The position numbers and the translations under genes are program-made. The notes beneath the pieces are model-generated. The model did not search any database and was not told the DNA's origin. It saw only the letters and a list, made by a program, of their open reading frames with translations. A stretch of DNA of 64,000 nucleotides. Origin: Microbacterium sp. SORGH_AS_1204. GTDB lineage: Bacteria > Actinomycetota > Actinomycetes > Actinomycetales > Microbacteriaceae. Positions 8,730 through 17,656 of the stretch are shown here, piece by piece; position 1 is the first letter of the stretch; every line of letters starts with the position of its first letter. The stretch covers positions 248,001-312,000 of the forward strand of contig NZ_JAUTBD010000001.1 in the NCBI RefSeq assembly GCF_030818935.1, read 5' to 3'.

Positions 8730-9374
8730 TCAGTCGATGACGTCCTCGAAGAGCGAGAGCGTCAGGGTCGACGAGTACGACCCGGGAGCGACGTCGGCAC
8801 CGGTCTTCAGGTAGAGCGACGCATCGGCCGACCACGATGTTCCGCCGGCGTCGACCAGGGCGGCCGAATCGAAAGCGCCGTACAGCAGCTCTTGGCTGAC
8901 CAGACCCACCGCGTTGGGGCCGGTGTCCTCGACCGTGTCGACGGCATCGCCCTCGAGGACGAGACCATCCTCGTCGTCGATGACATTCGGGGCCCACCCG
9001 AAGTGGTCGGCGCCGATCGTGGGCTGACCGTTGCCGCCGACGAAATCGGTGGCCTGACCGAGGACGTACCACCACCGGTTGGCGCCGATGTCGGCCACGT
9101 CGCGGGTGTCAGTGACGGTCACGGTCGGCAGGGTGCCGTCGAACTGCCGCACGTCGGCCTCACCCGAGGCCACCTCGCTCAGCGTCGCCGAGGTGCCCGC
9201 CACGGTCATGCTCAGCGAGCCCGGTGCGACGACAGGGGCGATGTCGACGTTGACGTCGACATCGCTGTCGCCGTATTCGTCTGCAGCGAAGGCCGCACCG
9301 GCGGTGCCGGCGAGTATCAGGCCGCCGGCGGCGGCCACGGCGAGACGGGCGGGGAAGCCCTGAGACAACTTCAT
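8730..9374 (-). CDS. Small secreted beta-sandwich protein (WxL-like, unknown function)
   Basis: A 214-residue protein with a clear Sec signal peptide (LAVAAAGGLILAGTAGAAFA, cleavage near residue 30). The mature part is acidic and predicted all-beta. It has motifs seen in actinobacterial WxL-like surface proteins: QFDGTLPTVTVTDTR, then WWYVLGQATDFVGG, then a long beta strand at the C-terminus (YSSTLTLSLFEDVID). The ATG at 9374 is preceded by GGAG. It has its own hairpin terminator. It is flanked by polysaccharide-degradation genes and might be a surface-attachment or scaffold component, but no function can be assigned. Confidence 0.75.
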   Translation of the reverse strand: MKLSQGFPARLAVAAAGGLILAGTAGAAFAADEYGDSDVDVNVDIAPVVAPGSLSMTVAGTSATLSEVASGEADVRQFDGTLPTVTVTDTRDVADIGANRWWYVLGQATDFVGGNGQPTIGADHFGWAPNVIDDEDGLVLEGDAVDTVEDTGPNAVGLVSQELLYGAFDSAALVDAGGTSWSADASLYLKTGADVAPGSYSSTLTLSLFEDVID

Positions 9375-9508
9375 CGTGTACTCCGTTCATGGATCGACGC
9401 GGGTGTCGATCGCGGGAAAGACCACCGGGCGGTCCGGTCGTCAGGGATGGGGATCTGGTTCTCTCGCCGTCCGCTGCGCAGGGTGGAGGTGGACGGCGAG
9501 CATGCGCA

Positions 9509-9550
9509 CGGGGTGGGACGCCTCAGTCGATGCATCCTCGTCCCACCCCG
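9509..9550 (-). terminator. Hairpin terminator of the GH43-type gene
   Basis: Perfect 12-bp arms CGGGGTGGGACG (9509-9520) and CGTCCCACCCCG (9539-9550), 8 bp downstream of the stop codon at 9558. Confidence 0.75.
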
Positions 9551-9557
9551 TCCGCTC

Positions 9558-10511
9558 CTAGTTCTGCGCCGCGTAGGGCGCGTCGACCGAGGTCTTCATG
9601 CCGGTGGAGGCGGTCGTAGCGGAGACAACGGCCTTGCCTGCGGGGATGGAGGTCGCGCGGGAGTTGAAGGCGGCGGTGACCTTCGCGTTCGGCTGAACGT
9701 CGGTGAAGCTCTTCGAGCCGTAGGGCGTGACGATCTCGATCAGCGCGGGTGCCTGTGAACGGTTCACGGCTGTCACCGTGACGTACGCCTTGCCCCCGAT
9801 CTTGCGTATCGATGCCGTAGCCTCCACCTTCGGTGCAACCGACTCGTCGGACGCGGTGATGCCGGAGACGGTCGTCTCGGACGGGGCGACCAGATCGTCG
9901 GCGGCGTAACCGTCGTAGGCGACGGCGAGTGTGCCGGCGATGTTGTCGGGCACAGTCGCCCGCGCTTCTCCGTTCACGACCTTGACCGTCTGCGACCAGC
10001 TCGTGTCGGTCGAGCCGCGCAGCGCGAAGACGACGTTGCCGGCGAGGGTTCCCGAGTCGGAGGCGGAGACTTTCGCCGTGATGACGCGCGTAGCGGGGTT
10101 GTAGCTCGCCGTCGTCGTCGAACCGACCGCCTTCACGCTCGTCCAGCTCTTCACGGCATCCGAGATGGTCTGAGGGATGGTGAAGAAGACGCCGTGACGA
10201 TCCTCTTCGGGCATGCCGTCCGCATATACGCGACCGGTCACACCGGGGCCGGGTGCCTTCGGCGTCATCCAGCCGGGCGTCTGCGACAGGCGGTTGTTCC
10301 AGTTGGTCGCTTCGAGCTGCTTTTCACTGGTCATGAAGGGCAGGTACCGCTGACGGTAGTTGGCGAGCTCGTCGGGTCCGTCGGAGAGGATGACGAAGCC
10401 GTCCTTGGCCGCGTTGTTGTTCGGGTCGTTCGGCAGAAGCTTGACGGACGCGGGGCCCTCGAAGGGCAGAAGGTTCTCGTCGAGCAGCTGCCAGGTGCGG
10501 TTTCGGGTCAT
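9558..10511 (-). CDS. C-terminal part of the frameshifted GH43-type gene (9558-12537)
   Basis: This 317-codon frame continues the propeller protein after a one-base slip near 10505. It supplies the last propeller strands (TWQLLDENLLPFEGPASVK, FVILSDGPDELANYRQRY), two Ig-like segments (DAVKSWTSVKAVGSTTTASY) and a C-terminal module related to that of the two beta-helix proteins (YVTVTAVNRSQAPALIEIV, ATSIPAGKAVV). Unlike those, this copy lacks both cysteines: SIRKIGGK stands where the others have SSRCVAGK, and it ends YAAQN. The ATG at 10511 has no ribosome-binding site, so independent translation is unlikely. Confidence 0.75.
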   Translation of the reverse strand: MTRNRTWQLLDENLLPFEGPASVKLLPNDPNNNAAKDGFVILSDGPDELANYRQRYLPFMTSEKQLEATNWNNRLSQTPGWMTPKAPGPGVTGRVYADGMPEEDRHGVFFTIPQTISDAVKSWTSVKAVGSTTTASYNPATRVITAKVSASDSGTLAGNVVFALRGSTDTSWSQTVKVVNGEARATVPDNIAGTLAVAYDGYAADDLVAPSETTVSGITASDESVAPKVEATASIRKIGGKAYVTVTAVNRSQAPALIEIVTPYGSKSFTDVQPNAKVTAAFNSRATSIPAGKAVVSATTASTGMKTSVDAPYAAQN

Positions 10512-12537
10512 TGGCGGGCGACGTCTCGTTCGTGATCGAGCTGAGCACCTTGCTGCGCTCGAGGAACGTCATCTTGCCGTTCGGCAGGTAGGGGCCGGCC
10601 GAACCGCCCTCCTCGTTCTTCGTCAGGCGGTAGTAGTAGTCGCCGATCTGGAACACATGGGCGTCCAGGCGTCCGTATCCGGTGTCCTGCCACCCGACCG
10701 GGGGAGAGGTGAACGTCTTGAAGTCGCGTGTCAGCACCGCCATGAGCTGCGTGTAGCCGTAGCCGTTCTTGCCGGGCACGGCGGTGTTACGCGAGCTGTC
10801 GGTGAACTCGGTCGAGGAGAAGAAGACGATGTACGACTGCAGATCTTCGTCCCAGAACGACTCGGGAGCCCAGGTCATGCCGGAGGTGGGTGCGTTGACG
10901 ACGATTCCGCCGTTGCCGTCCCCGTTCGTGCGCTTCCAGTGCACGAGGTCGGGGGATTCGTACACCTCGAGCTTGAGGGATCCGCGGCTGCCGAAGTAGC
11001 CCCAGTTGCCGCCGTGAGCGTTGGTGTCGAGGTCGGTCGACATGAGGTAGTACTTGTCGCCACCCACGGACTTCTGGATGTAGTGGTCGCGCAGCCCCAG
11101 CTCGTCGGCGTCGCCGGTGACGGCCGGCTCACCGTTGTTGCGCGTCTTGAACGAGAAGAAGTTCGCACCGTCCGTGGAGGAGACCCAGGCGCGCTGCGAT
11201 TTCAGTTCAGGCTCGCCACGCATCGTCACTGCGGCGTAGTTGGTGTCGGGCGCGGTGCGCGTAGCTTCCTTCACCGTGACCGAAATGGGGTCGCTGGTGA
11301 TCGTCAAGCCGTTCAGCGTCGCCGTGGCGCGGATCGTCGCCGTGCGGTCGCCGTCGCCGTAGGGAGCGCGACCGATGACGCCGCCCCCCTGGAACGGGTC
11401 GGCGAGGGCGACACCCGGGTCGACCTGCGGGCCGGTGCCGGTGACGACGGAGGCATCGGTCGTCGTCCAGGTGATGTTGGAGCCGAACTCCGCACCCTTC
11501 ACGAGAAGCGGCAGGTTCTCCGTGGTGGTGGTGTTGACAGCGGCCACCGCGGCTCGCAAGTCCTCATTCAGCGCGGCCTGACCGCCGTCGACGACACGCA
11601 CGGACGCGGTCGCCGTGAGCGCGGTGTCGAACACTGACGTCGCGGTGATCGTCGCCTCGCCGAGACCCTTACTGGTGACCATGCCGGAGGCATCGACGGA
11701 TGCCACCGCGTCGTTCGACGAGCGCCAGCGCACAGCGCCAGGGGCTCCGTCGGGCCGACCCACCCCCGTGAGCTGGGTCGCGCGGCCCACCGACATCGTC
11801 ACGGAGTTGTTCGAGACGCGTTCCCCGCCGATGGCGAGGCCGCTGAGGGCGACGGGCAGTTCGATGCCGTCCCAGACGGATATCTCGTCGAGGTCGCCCT
11901 TGAAGTAGCGATCGCCGCCGTAGAAGGAACGACCGACGTAGCCGGTGGAACCCTGCAGATCCGACATCGTGAACGTCACATCGGCTTTGTAACCGGCGAG
12001 CTTGCCATCGACGAAGATGGCGATGAGTCCCGGCTCGACGACAAGACGGTAGGTGTGCCATCCCGGCGAAGCCGCGAACGAGAAGCCCTGTTCGTTGCGC
12101 CAGCCGTCAGTGGCTATCGCCACGCGGCCTCCGCCGTTGTCGTCGACTTTGATCAGGAGGTAGCGGTTGTCGTCCCTGCCGATGCCGAAGGTGAAGAAGC
12201 CGTTACCGCTGGAGCTCGAGTCGGCGTCGAACTCCATCGTGAAGTCGTTGCCGACGGTCGAGAACACCTGATCGGGGATCCTGGCGTACTGGCCGTTCGC
12301 GCCGGAGAGCTGCAACGCGGCCGAGTCGTGGCCGGTGGGGGTGCCGTAGGCCGGGTTTCCAAACGTCGCGAGGTTGTTGCCCTTGCCGGACGAGTCCCCG
12401 CCGCGGTTGTTCGGGTCGTCGAAGGTGTACCGAGCGACGAGGCCGTCATCGGCGGCACCGAAGGCCGGTGGTGCGAACGGGGTCATCAGAATCCCCGTGA
12501 CCACCACCATGGCCGTCAACGTCGTCGCTTTTCTCAT
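10324..12537 (-). CDS. Secreted LamG/Big2/GH43-type glycosidase, N-terminal part of a frameshifted gene
   Basis: Starts at ATG 12537 behind an excellent AAGGAGG. Order: signal peptide (1-30); LamG/concanavalin-like lectin fold (about 33-215, GLVARYTFDDPNNRGGDSSG at its start); Big_2 Ig-like domain (about 218-300, VRWRSSNDAVASVDASG); a second Ig-like domain; then a five-bladed propeller of the GH43/GH62 superfamily from about residue 450 (YYLMSTDLDTNAHGG, MTWAPESFWDEDLQSYIVFF, YYRLTKNEEGG). Such proteins are usually arabinofuranosidases or xylosidases acting on arabinoxylan or pectin side chains. I could not fix the catalytic triad by eye. The genuine frame is lost at about 10505; the last 60 codons of this interval are out of frame. 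Removing one base gives a 992-residue protein. Confidence 0.82.
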   Translation of the reverse strand: MRKATTLTAMVVVTGILMTPFAPPAFGAADDGLVARYTFDDPNNRGGDSSGKGNNLATFGNPAYGTPTGHDSAALQLSGANGQYARIPDQVFSTVGNDFTMEFDADSSSSGNGFFTFGIGRDDNRYLLIKVDDNGGGRVAIATDGWRNEQGFSFAASPGWHTYRLVVEPGLIAIFVDGKLAGYKADVTFTMSDLQGSTGYVGRSFYGGDRYFKGDLDEISVWDGIELPVALSGLAIGGERVSNNSVTMSVGRATQLTGVGRPDGAPGAVRWRSSNDAVASVDASGMVTSKGLGEATITATSVFDTALTATASVRVVDGGQAALNEDLRAAVAAVNTTTTENLPLLVKGAEFGSNITWTTTDASVVTGTGPQVDPGVALADPFQGGGVIGRAPYGDGDRTATIRATATLNGLTITSDPISVTVKEATRTAPDTNYAAVTMRGEPELKSQRAWVSSTDGANFFSFKTRNNGEPAVTGDADELGLRDHYIQKSVGGDKYYLMSTDLDTNAHGGNWGYFGSRGSLKLEVYESPDLVHWKRTNGDGNGGIVVNAPTSGMTWAPESFWDEDLQSYIVFFSSTEFTDSSRNTAVPGKNGYGYTQLMAVLTRDFKTFTSPPVGWQDTGYGRLDAHVFQIGDYYYRLTKNEEGGSAGPYLPNGKMTFLERSKVLSSITNETSPANDPKPHLAAARREPSALRGPRVRQASAERPEQQRGQGRLRHPLRRTRRARQLPSAVPALHDQ

Positions 12538-12629
12538 GTGATCCTCCTTGATCCACATCTCGCCTCGGGCGCGTGCGGGCCGTCCGGAAGCAACGACGCA
12601 AGGCACGGCCTGAGAGCGCTAACGAGCAA

Positions 12630-12658
12630 ATCATATGACGTGTGAAGTAACACGTCAA
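12630..12658 (-). promoter_or_regulatory. Promoter of the GH43-type gene
   Basis: Read toward the gene: TTGACG (12653-12658), 17-nt spacer, TATGAT (12630-12635), about 95 nt upstream of the start. It is the best sigma70-type promoter in the window. The palindrome at 12631-12645 covers the -10. Confidence 0.7.
12631..12645 (-). promoter_or_regulatory. Candidate LacI-type operator, site 3 (GH43-type gene)
   Basis: TCATATGACGTGTGA on the top strand, an imperfect 7-1-7 palindrome matching sites 1 and 2 (shared core ACGTMATATG). It overlaps the -10 box of a strong promoter, the classical position for repression. Confidence 0.6.
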
Positions 12659-12801
12659 CGGTTTTGCATTCTGCCGAGTGATGGGAACCGAGGATGTCAC
12701 CGTCGCCCGTTCGAACGGATGGGACAGGCGAAGGGGGATTGACCCGCTCTGCCCACGCGCCCCGACCGTATGGCGCCATCGGCGACGCCGCGGAGCGAAC
12801 C

Positions 12802-12833
12802 GAGGGGCCGGCTCGTCACCGAGCCGGCCCCTC
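12802..12833 (-). terminator. Hairpin terminator of the second beta-helix gene
   Basis: A perfect 14-bp stem (12802-12815 with 12820-12833) and TCAC loop, 20 bp past the stop codon at 12854. The rest of the 316-bp gap to the GH43 gene holds that gene's promoter and operator. Confidence 0.8.
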
Positions 12834-12853
12834 TTGCCACCCTCCGCCGTGTG

Positions 12854-15800
12854 TCAGTTACACGTTCGGGCCGCGTATGGCGCGGATGCCGACACGGAAG
12901 CGTCGCTGCCATCGACCGTGGCGGACACCGATGACGTCGCCTCGCCCGCCGGGATGGTCTTCGCCCGCGTGGTGAAAGCGAAGCTCGCCGTCTTCCCGGC
13001 GCCGAGCTCCTGCGACGACTGCGTCCCCCACGGAGTCGACGCCGACGCTTTGACCGGGAGCGCATTCGTGTTCTTCACCGTCACCGTCACGACCGCTTTC
13101 CCGGCCATGCATCGCGAGGACGCGGACGTCTCCACGGCGAGCTTGGCGCGCGTGTAGTCCGAGACCGGGAAGTCCCAGCGTTGATTCGACGCACCGGTGC
13201 ACGGCGAGAGAACCGCGCCGGCCCCGTTGTTGAGGTTCCCGTTCGAGGTGACGAGGCAGAGACCCGAGTCCACCCCCGTGATGGTGCCGTTCTGGGCCAG
13301 CGTCCACTTCTGCGGTGCAGACGCCGCACAGTCCTGAAGCACGACTCGCGTCCCCGCGGTTCTGTTGCCGCCCTCCGCGGTGAGGCACTTGCCCAGCACG
13401 CTGATCTCGCCTCGGGACGTGTGCGTGAACAGCTGGTTCGGATCGCCCTTGCAGTTCCACAGAGCGACCTGCGTGCCGTTGCTCGTCGACGAACCCGGCG
13501 AATCGAGGCATTTCTGGGCGTCGAGCAGTGTCATCTTCTGGTTGCGGGGGGCGGGGGCCGTTCGCACAGCCGTCGCTGACGACGTCGACGCCACGGAGCC
13601 ATCGGACTTCACCACGTACAGCTTGTAGTCGCCTCTCGCAGTGGGGACCGTCAGAGAGCTCGCATCGCCGGGCGCCGAGGTCATCGTCGGCCCGGCGGAG
13701 AACGTCGTCGTCCCCGCAGGGGCGAGCCATAACGTCGCCGAACGGTCGCCGACGCCACGGGTCGGAATGGCGGAGTCCGAATCGGTCACGAGGACACTGG
13801 CGGGCATCGCGAAGTCGGCCGTGCGTGCGGTCTGACCGAGCAGGGAACGGTAGTCCGGCTGGAGCCCCGAACCGACCGCGGCGTTGTATGCCGGCGCCGG
13901 CCACACGAAATCAGGCACGACGATGACGTCGTCGATCGTGCTGGCGGGAACCGGCCGGTCGAAGATGCTGTTGATGGGGCCGTACGTGTTCCGGATGGAC
14001 AGATCGTGCTGCTTGCCCCAGTTGCCGGAGTTGATGACGTAGGCGATGTCCCGGGGGGCTTCGAACACGTTGTTGTTGTAGGTGATGTTCGCCGAACCCT
14101 CATCGGGGTGAAGGCCGTAGGTGTGGCCGGAGCGGATGCCCTTCGTGAAGTTCTCGCTGATGACCGATCCTCTTTGGTCGCCGAGGGAGTACAGCGGGCC
14201 GGAGTCGCTCAGGAAGCGCATGACATCGATGAACTCGTTGCGCTGAACGCTGTTGTTGCGGGCGACCGTGGTGGGATTGCCCGGATTGATGGAGTTGTAG
14301 CTGCCGTCGAAGTTCCACCATCCCCACCCGAGCGACACACCCGCCCACGATGTCTTCTCGATGCGGTTGTTCTCGATCTGGACCGTGTCGAGGAAGTATC
14401 CGGCGACCGCGGGCGAGCCCCAGAAAAGTACCGCCGTGTCGAGGGTGTAGTTGTTGCGGACCGAGATGTTCTTCGGCGCCCCTTCCACCCCGGGTGCGAA
14501 GCGCTCACCGTTTTGCGGGGTGCCGTCGCCGATGTAAACGTGCTGCGGGTCGCCGATGCTGATGGCTGTGCCCCCGATGTCGACGGCTGCGTTGCCTTCG
14601 ATCTTGCTGTCGACGACGTCGTTGATGAATTGGATGCCATCTGCACCGGTGTGCTCGATGTGGTTGCCGAGGAATTCGACTCCCTGGGCGCTGGTGACCT
14701 CGACGGCGCCCGGCTCCAACTGCACGTTTCGATACGTGTACTCGTGGAAGTTCTTCCTGCCGTAGAAGGTGTTCACGAGATTGCCCTGAGTCACCTGCTT
14801 GAACGAAGAGCCGTCGACCTTCGCGAGATTCCAGTCGGAATGCCGGATCGTGAGTCCACTGAAGGTGAGGTTGGTGGCCCGCTGCGAGGTGCTGGTACCC
14901 GCCACGGACAGGACCGTCTCCGTTCCTCGCGGGGCCATCACGGACGCCGTCGCGAGGTTCGTGTTGCCGTCTTTGTAGAGGTACACCGTCTGAGCCTCGC
15001 GATCGAAGAAGAACTCTCCCGGCTCGTCCAGCAGTTCGTACGCGTTGGAGACCTTCTGCCACCCCGTGGCTCGAAGCGCCGCGTACGCAGCGCCCTGCGC
15101 GATCGCCGCACCGGGCTGTTGGAACAGAAGCTTGCGCTGCGAGCCGTCGGCGGTCGTCGTGACTTCACGGACACCGGTGATGGCGGTCTGCCATGTCGTC
15201 TGCGTCATGACCTCCACGTCCTGCTGATTGCGCGGGATAGCGGGAATGGCATCCAGTCCGTAGCTCGAACCATCGCATTCCTGGCCGGACTCCCACGCCC
15301 AGGGCGCTTGGCCCGCGGTCACCGTGTACTGACCCTGGCACTCGTTCGCCCACACCCACTTGCTGGCCATCTGCATCCGGGCGCCGTCCACATAGAGGGA
15401 GCGCAGCTTGTCGGCACGGGAGAGCGGGGCCTTCCAGATGGTGTCCGACACCCGTGACCACCCCGTGACGGCTTGGCCCGCCTCCAGCACCGGCTTCTCG
15501 TTCTGGTAGGCCGCGTAGGTGATGCGGTGGCCGTTGCTGCCGGAGTCGTCGGCGGTGAATTCGATCGTGCTTACCACCGGATAGGTGCCTCCGCGCAGAT
15601 ACACCGTGATGTCGCTGTCCATGGAGTCATTGAGGCCGCGTACGACGTCTCGGGCATGCTCGAGGGTGCGGAAAGGCGAGTTCAGAGACCCATTGCCGCC
15701 GTCATCGCCCTGAGGTGAGACGTAGAGCGACACGCTGTCGGCTGCCGCCGCGGAAAGGGATACGGCGGTCATGCCGCCTGCGATCATCGCGGCGACCAGG

Positions 15801-15895
15801 CCGCCGGTCGTCAGGCCGCGAATGACCTTCCGCGGACGTCTCACTCGGGGCGTTCTGCCCCCTGCTGCGGGGGTTGGTGATGCGGGATAGGGCAC
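12854..15895 (-). CDS. Secreted right-handed beta-helix protein with ricin-type lectin domain
   Basis: An intact 1013-residue protein. GTG at 15895 follows GAGGAG. A long basic N-terminus leads into a signal peptide ending near ASAAAADS (about residue 52), then the family signature YVSPQGDDGGNGSLNSPF, and beta-helix coils to about residue 640 (VEFLGNHIEHTGADGIQF, ISVRNNYTLD, VQIENNRIEKT). A linker, a CBM13 ricin-B lectin domain (residues about 790-915, with QKCLDSPGSS, QLFTHTSRGEIS, QKWTLAQNG and QRWDFPVS) and the shared C-terminal module with SSRCMAGK and ARTCN follow. It is related to the 2777-7214 protein and to GH141-like and pectate-lyase-like beta-helix proteins; the substrate is probably a plant or algal wall polysaccharide. 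Confidence 0.9.
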   Translation of the reverse strand: MPYPASPTPAAGGRTPRVRRPRKVIRGLTTGGLVAAMIAGGMTAVSLSAAAADSVSLYVSPQGDDGGNGSLNSPFRTLEHARDVVRGLNDSMDSDITVYLRGGTYPVVSTIEFTADDSGSNGHRITYAAYQNEKPVLEAGQAVTGWSRVSDTIWKAPLSRADKLRSLYVDGARMQMASKWVWANECQGQYTVTAGQAPWAWESGQECDGSSYGLDAIPAIPRNQQDVEVMTQTTWQTAITGVREVTTTADGSQRKLLFQQPGAAIAQGAAYAALRATGWQKVSNAYELLDEPGEFFFDREAQTVYLYKDGNTNLATASVMAPRGTETVLSVAGTSTSQRATNLTFSGLTIRHSDWNLAKVDGSSFKQVTQGNLVNTFYGRKNFHEYTYRNVQLEPGAVEVTSAQGVEFLGNHIEHTGADGIQFINDVVDSKIEGNAAVDIGGTAISIGDPQHVYIGDGTPQNGERFAPGVEGAPKNISVRNNYTLDTAVLFWGSPAVAGYFLDTVQIENNRIEKTSWAGVSLGWGWWNFDGSYNSINPGNPTTVARNNSVQRNEFIDVMRFLSDSGPLYSLGDQRGSVISENFTKGIRSGHTYGLHPDEGSANITYNNNVFEAPRDIAYVINSGNWGKQHDLSIRNTYGPINSIFDRPVPASTIDDVIVVPDFVWPAPAYNAAVGSGLQPDYRSLLGQTARTADFAMPASVLVTDSDSAIPTRGVGDRSATLWLAPAGTTTFSAGPTMTSAPGDASSLTVPTARGDYKLYVVKSDGSVASTSSATAVRTAPAPRNQKMTLLDAQKCLDSPGSSTSNGTQVALWNCKGDPNQLFTHTSRGEISVLGKCLTAEGGNRTAGTRVVLQDCAASAPQKWTLAQNGTITGVDSGLCLVTSNGNLNNGAGAVLSPCTGASNQRWDFPVSDYTRAKLAVETSASSRCMAGKAVVTVTVKNTNALPVKASASTPWGTQSSQELGAGKTASFAFTTRAKTIPAGEATSSVSATVDGSDASVSASAPYAARTCN

Positions 15896-15949
15896 GGTGA
15901 CTCCTCATCGAGTTCGTGAACAGGAAAGTCACCATGAGGGCGACTGCAA

Positions 15950-15964
15950 ACATAATAGGTCTTA
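15950..15964 (-). promoter_or_regulatory. Weak fourth copy of the sugar-locus palindrome / -10 region
   Basis: Read toward the gene, TAAGACCTATTATGT matches site 2 (TCATACGTAATATGT) at 11 of 15 positions and contains TATTAT, a plausible -10. No clear -35 is visible. It lies 55 nt upstream of the GTG start at 15895. Confidence 0.3.
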
Positions 15965-16057
15965 CTCCTGCTCGCGGGAATGCCTCTCATCCCCCGCCCT
16001 CGAGCAGGGGTTCATCCGACGCGCGGCGTGCAGGGCCGACTTCAGCCGGGCGCGGGC

Positions 16058-16846
16058 TTACGGCTCGGCCGCGAACAAGCCCTGCAGCAGGTCTTCGAAG
16101 TACTCCGGCGTCACCGCGATCGGGCCGGCGTAGGCGTGGTCGAAGCCGGCGATGGCGTACAGCAGCAGCGCCACGAACAGCGCGAGCATGCCCGACATCA
16201 GCAGGTGCACCCGGAGGTTCCGCACCTCGATCAGGCCGATGAGGATCGCATTCAGCACCGCCCCGACCGCGAGCACGATCCACAGCACACTCGGCAGGGC
16301 CAGGTGCGTCAGGGCGATGCGTTCGCGACGGTTCTCGACGAGCATGTGGAACTGGTCGAGCGACTGCTGCACGTAGAGGATCTCGACCGGTGACGTCGGC
16401 TGCACGGCGGCGATCGACTGCTGCATAGCCGTGATGTTGGCATCCGTCTCCGCGGGGATCTCCAGTCGCCGCTGCATGGGCCAGTCGAGGTCGATGACGT
16501 CGCGCGTGTACTGGTTGATCTGCTGCTGCACCTGGCTCGACTCGGGTTCGGGCAGCAGCGCCGCCGTACGGTACAGCGCCGCCAACGTCGACGACTCCTC
16601 GAGCACGACGCCGTCGACCTCGGTGAAGTTGCCGTAGGCGGCGGCCGCGATGAGCGCGAGGGTCACGCCGTAGAAGACGCCGTAGGCGCCGACCGCGTAG
16701 CTGAGCACGCGGTCCCATTCCTCACCCTGCGGTGCGACCGCGGAGACCCATCTGCGCAGGATCAACAGGATGCCGCACGAGCCCCCGACCACGACCACGA
16801 TGAAGATCGGCAGACCGACGGACATCGGCAGGTCGTAGAGCCACAT
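16058..16846 (-). CDS. DUF4239 family membrane protein
   Basis: A 262-residue protein with an N-terminal membrane segment (VGLPIFIVVVVGGSCGILLIL), a second (VLSYAVGAYGVFYGVTLALIAAAA), an external or cytoplasmic helical stretch of about 110 residues, and two close C-terminal segments (VLWIVLAVGAVLNAILIGLI and LMSGMLALFVALLLYAIAGF). That layout and the motif YGVFYGVTLALI match DUF4239 proteins, whose role is unknown. ATG 16846 is preferred to the upstream GTG since a GAAGGGG box precedes it. It is divergent from the haem operon and probably unrelated to it. Confidence 0.8.
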   Translation of the reverse strand: MWLYDLPMSVGLPIFIVVVVGGSCGILLILRRWVSAVAPQGEEWDRVLSYAVGAYGVFYGVTLALIAAAAYGNFTEVDGVVLEESSTLAALYRTAALLPEPESSQVQQQINQYTRDVIDLDWPMQRRLEIPAETDANITAMQQSIAAVQPTSPVEILYVQQSLDQFHMLVENRRERIALTHLALPSVLWIVLAVGAVLNAILIGLIEVRNLRVHLLMSGMLALFVALLLYAIAGFDHAYAGPIAVTPEYFEDLLQGLFAAEP

Positions 16847-16984
16847 CGCGCACCCCTTCGCGCGGCATCCCCCGACGCCGTCGTCGCACAGTACCAACGC
16901 GCGGCGACGCGCCGCACCTGTCGGTCGTTCACCGACGAGTCAACCGGTTTGGCCCGCCGCCGCAGCGAGACGAGACTAGGAGTC

Positions 16985-17656
16985 ATGTCCCACGACAGCG
17001 ACTCTTCCGTGTACACCCTGTGGGCGGTCTTTCGCCGCGATCCCGAGAACCCGGTCACCGCCTCCGAAGCGACCGAACTCGCCGACCTGGTCTCGCTCAT
17101 CGAGGCCGACGGCGTCACGGTCCGAGGTTTCTACGACGTCAGCGGCCTGCGCGCCGACGCCGACCTGATGGTCTGGCTGTACGGCGAAGACCCCCAGGCC
17201 CTGCAGCGCGACCTGCGGCGCCTGCGCCGCACCGACCTGCTCAAGAACCTGCTCCCGACCTGGAACGCCATGGGCGTGCACCGCGACGCCGAGTTCAACC
17301 GCTCGCACGTGCCGGGCTTCCTCCGCGGCATCGAGGCGCAGCAGTGGCTGTGCCTGTACCCCTTCATCCGCAGCTACGAGTGGTACCTGCTGCCCGAGGC
17401 GGAGCGGCGCGAGATGCTCATGGAGCACGGCAAGAAGGGCTCGGCCTACAAGGGCGTCATCGCCAACACGGTGGCATCCTTCGCCCTCGGCGACTACGAG
17501 TGGCTTCTGCCCATGGAGGCCGACGTGCTCACCGACCTCGTCGACATGATGCGCGACCTGCGCTACACCGAGGCCCGCCGCCACGTGCGCGAGGAGGTGC
17601 CGTTCTACACCGGGCGTCTGGTCACGCTCGACGAGATTCCCGAGATCCTCCAGTGA
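16985..17656 (+). CDS. hemQ: Coproheme decarboxylase (HemQ/ChdC)
   Basis: A 223-residue chlorite-dismutase-fold enzyme that oxidatively decarboxylates coprohaem III to haem b, the last step of the coproporphyrin-dependent pathway of Actinobacteria and Firmicutes. Expected features are seen: the catalytic-Tyr segment LYPFIRSYEWYLLP and the axial-His segment REMLMEHGKKG (proximal His near residue 155). ATG 16985 (MSHDSD) is chosen; the upstream start adds an unlikely Arg-rich leader. The stop overlaps the hemC start (GTGA), so it heads hemQ-hemC-hemD-hemB. hemE, hemY and hemH are not in the window. Confidence 0.93.
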   Translation: MSHDSDSSVYTLWAVFRRDPENPVTASEATELADLVSLIEADGVTVRGFYDVSGLRADADLMVWLYGEDPQALQRDLRRLRRTDLLKNLLPTWNAMGVHRDAEFNRSHVPGFLRGIEAQQWLCLYPFIRSYEWYLLPEAERREMLMEHGKKGSAYKGVIANTVASFALGDYEWLLPMEADVLTDLVDMMRDLRYTEARRHVREEVPFYTGRLVTLDEIPEILQ

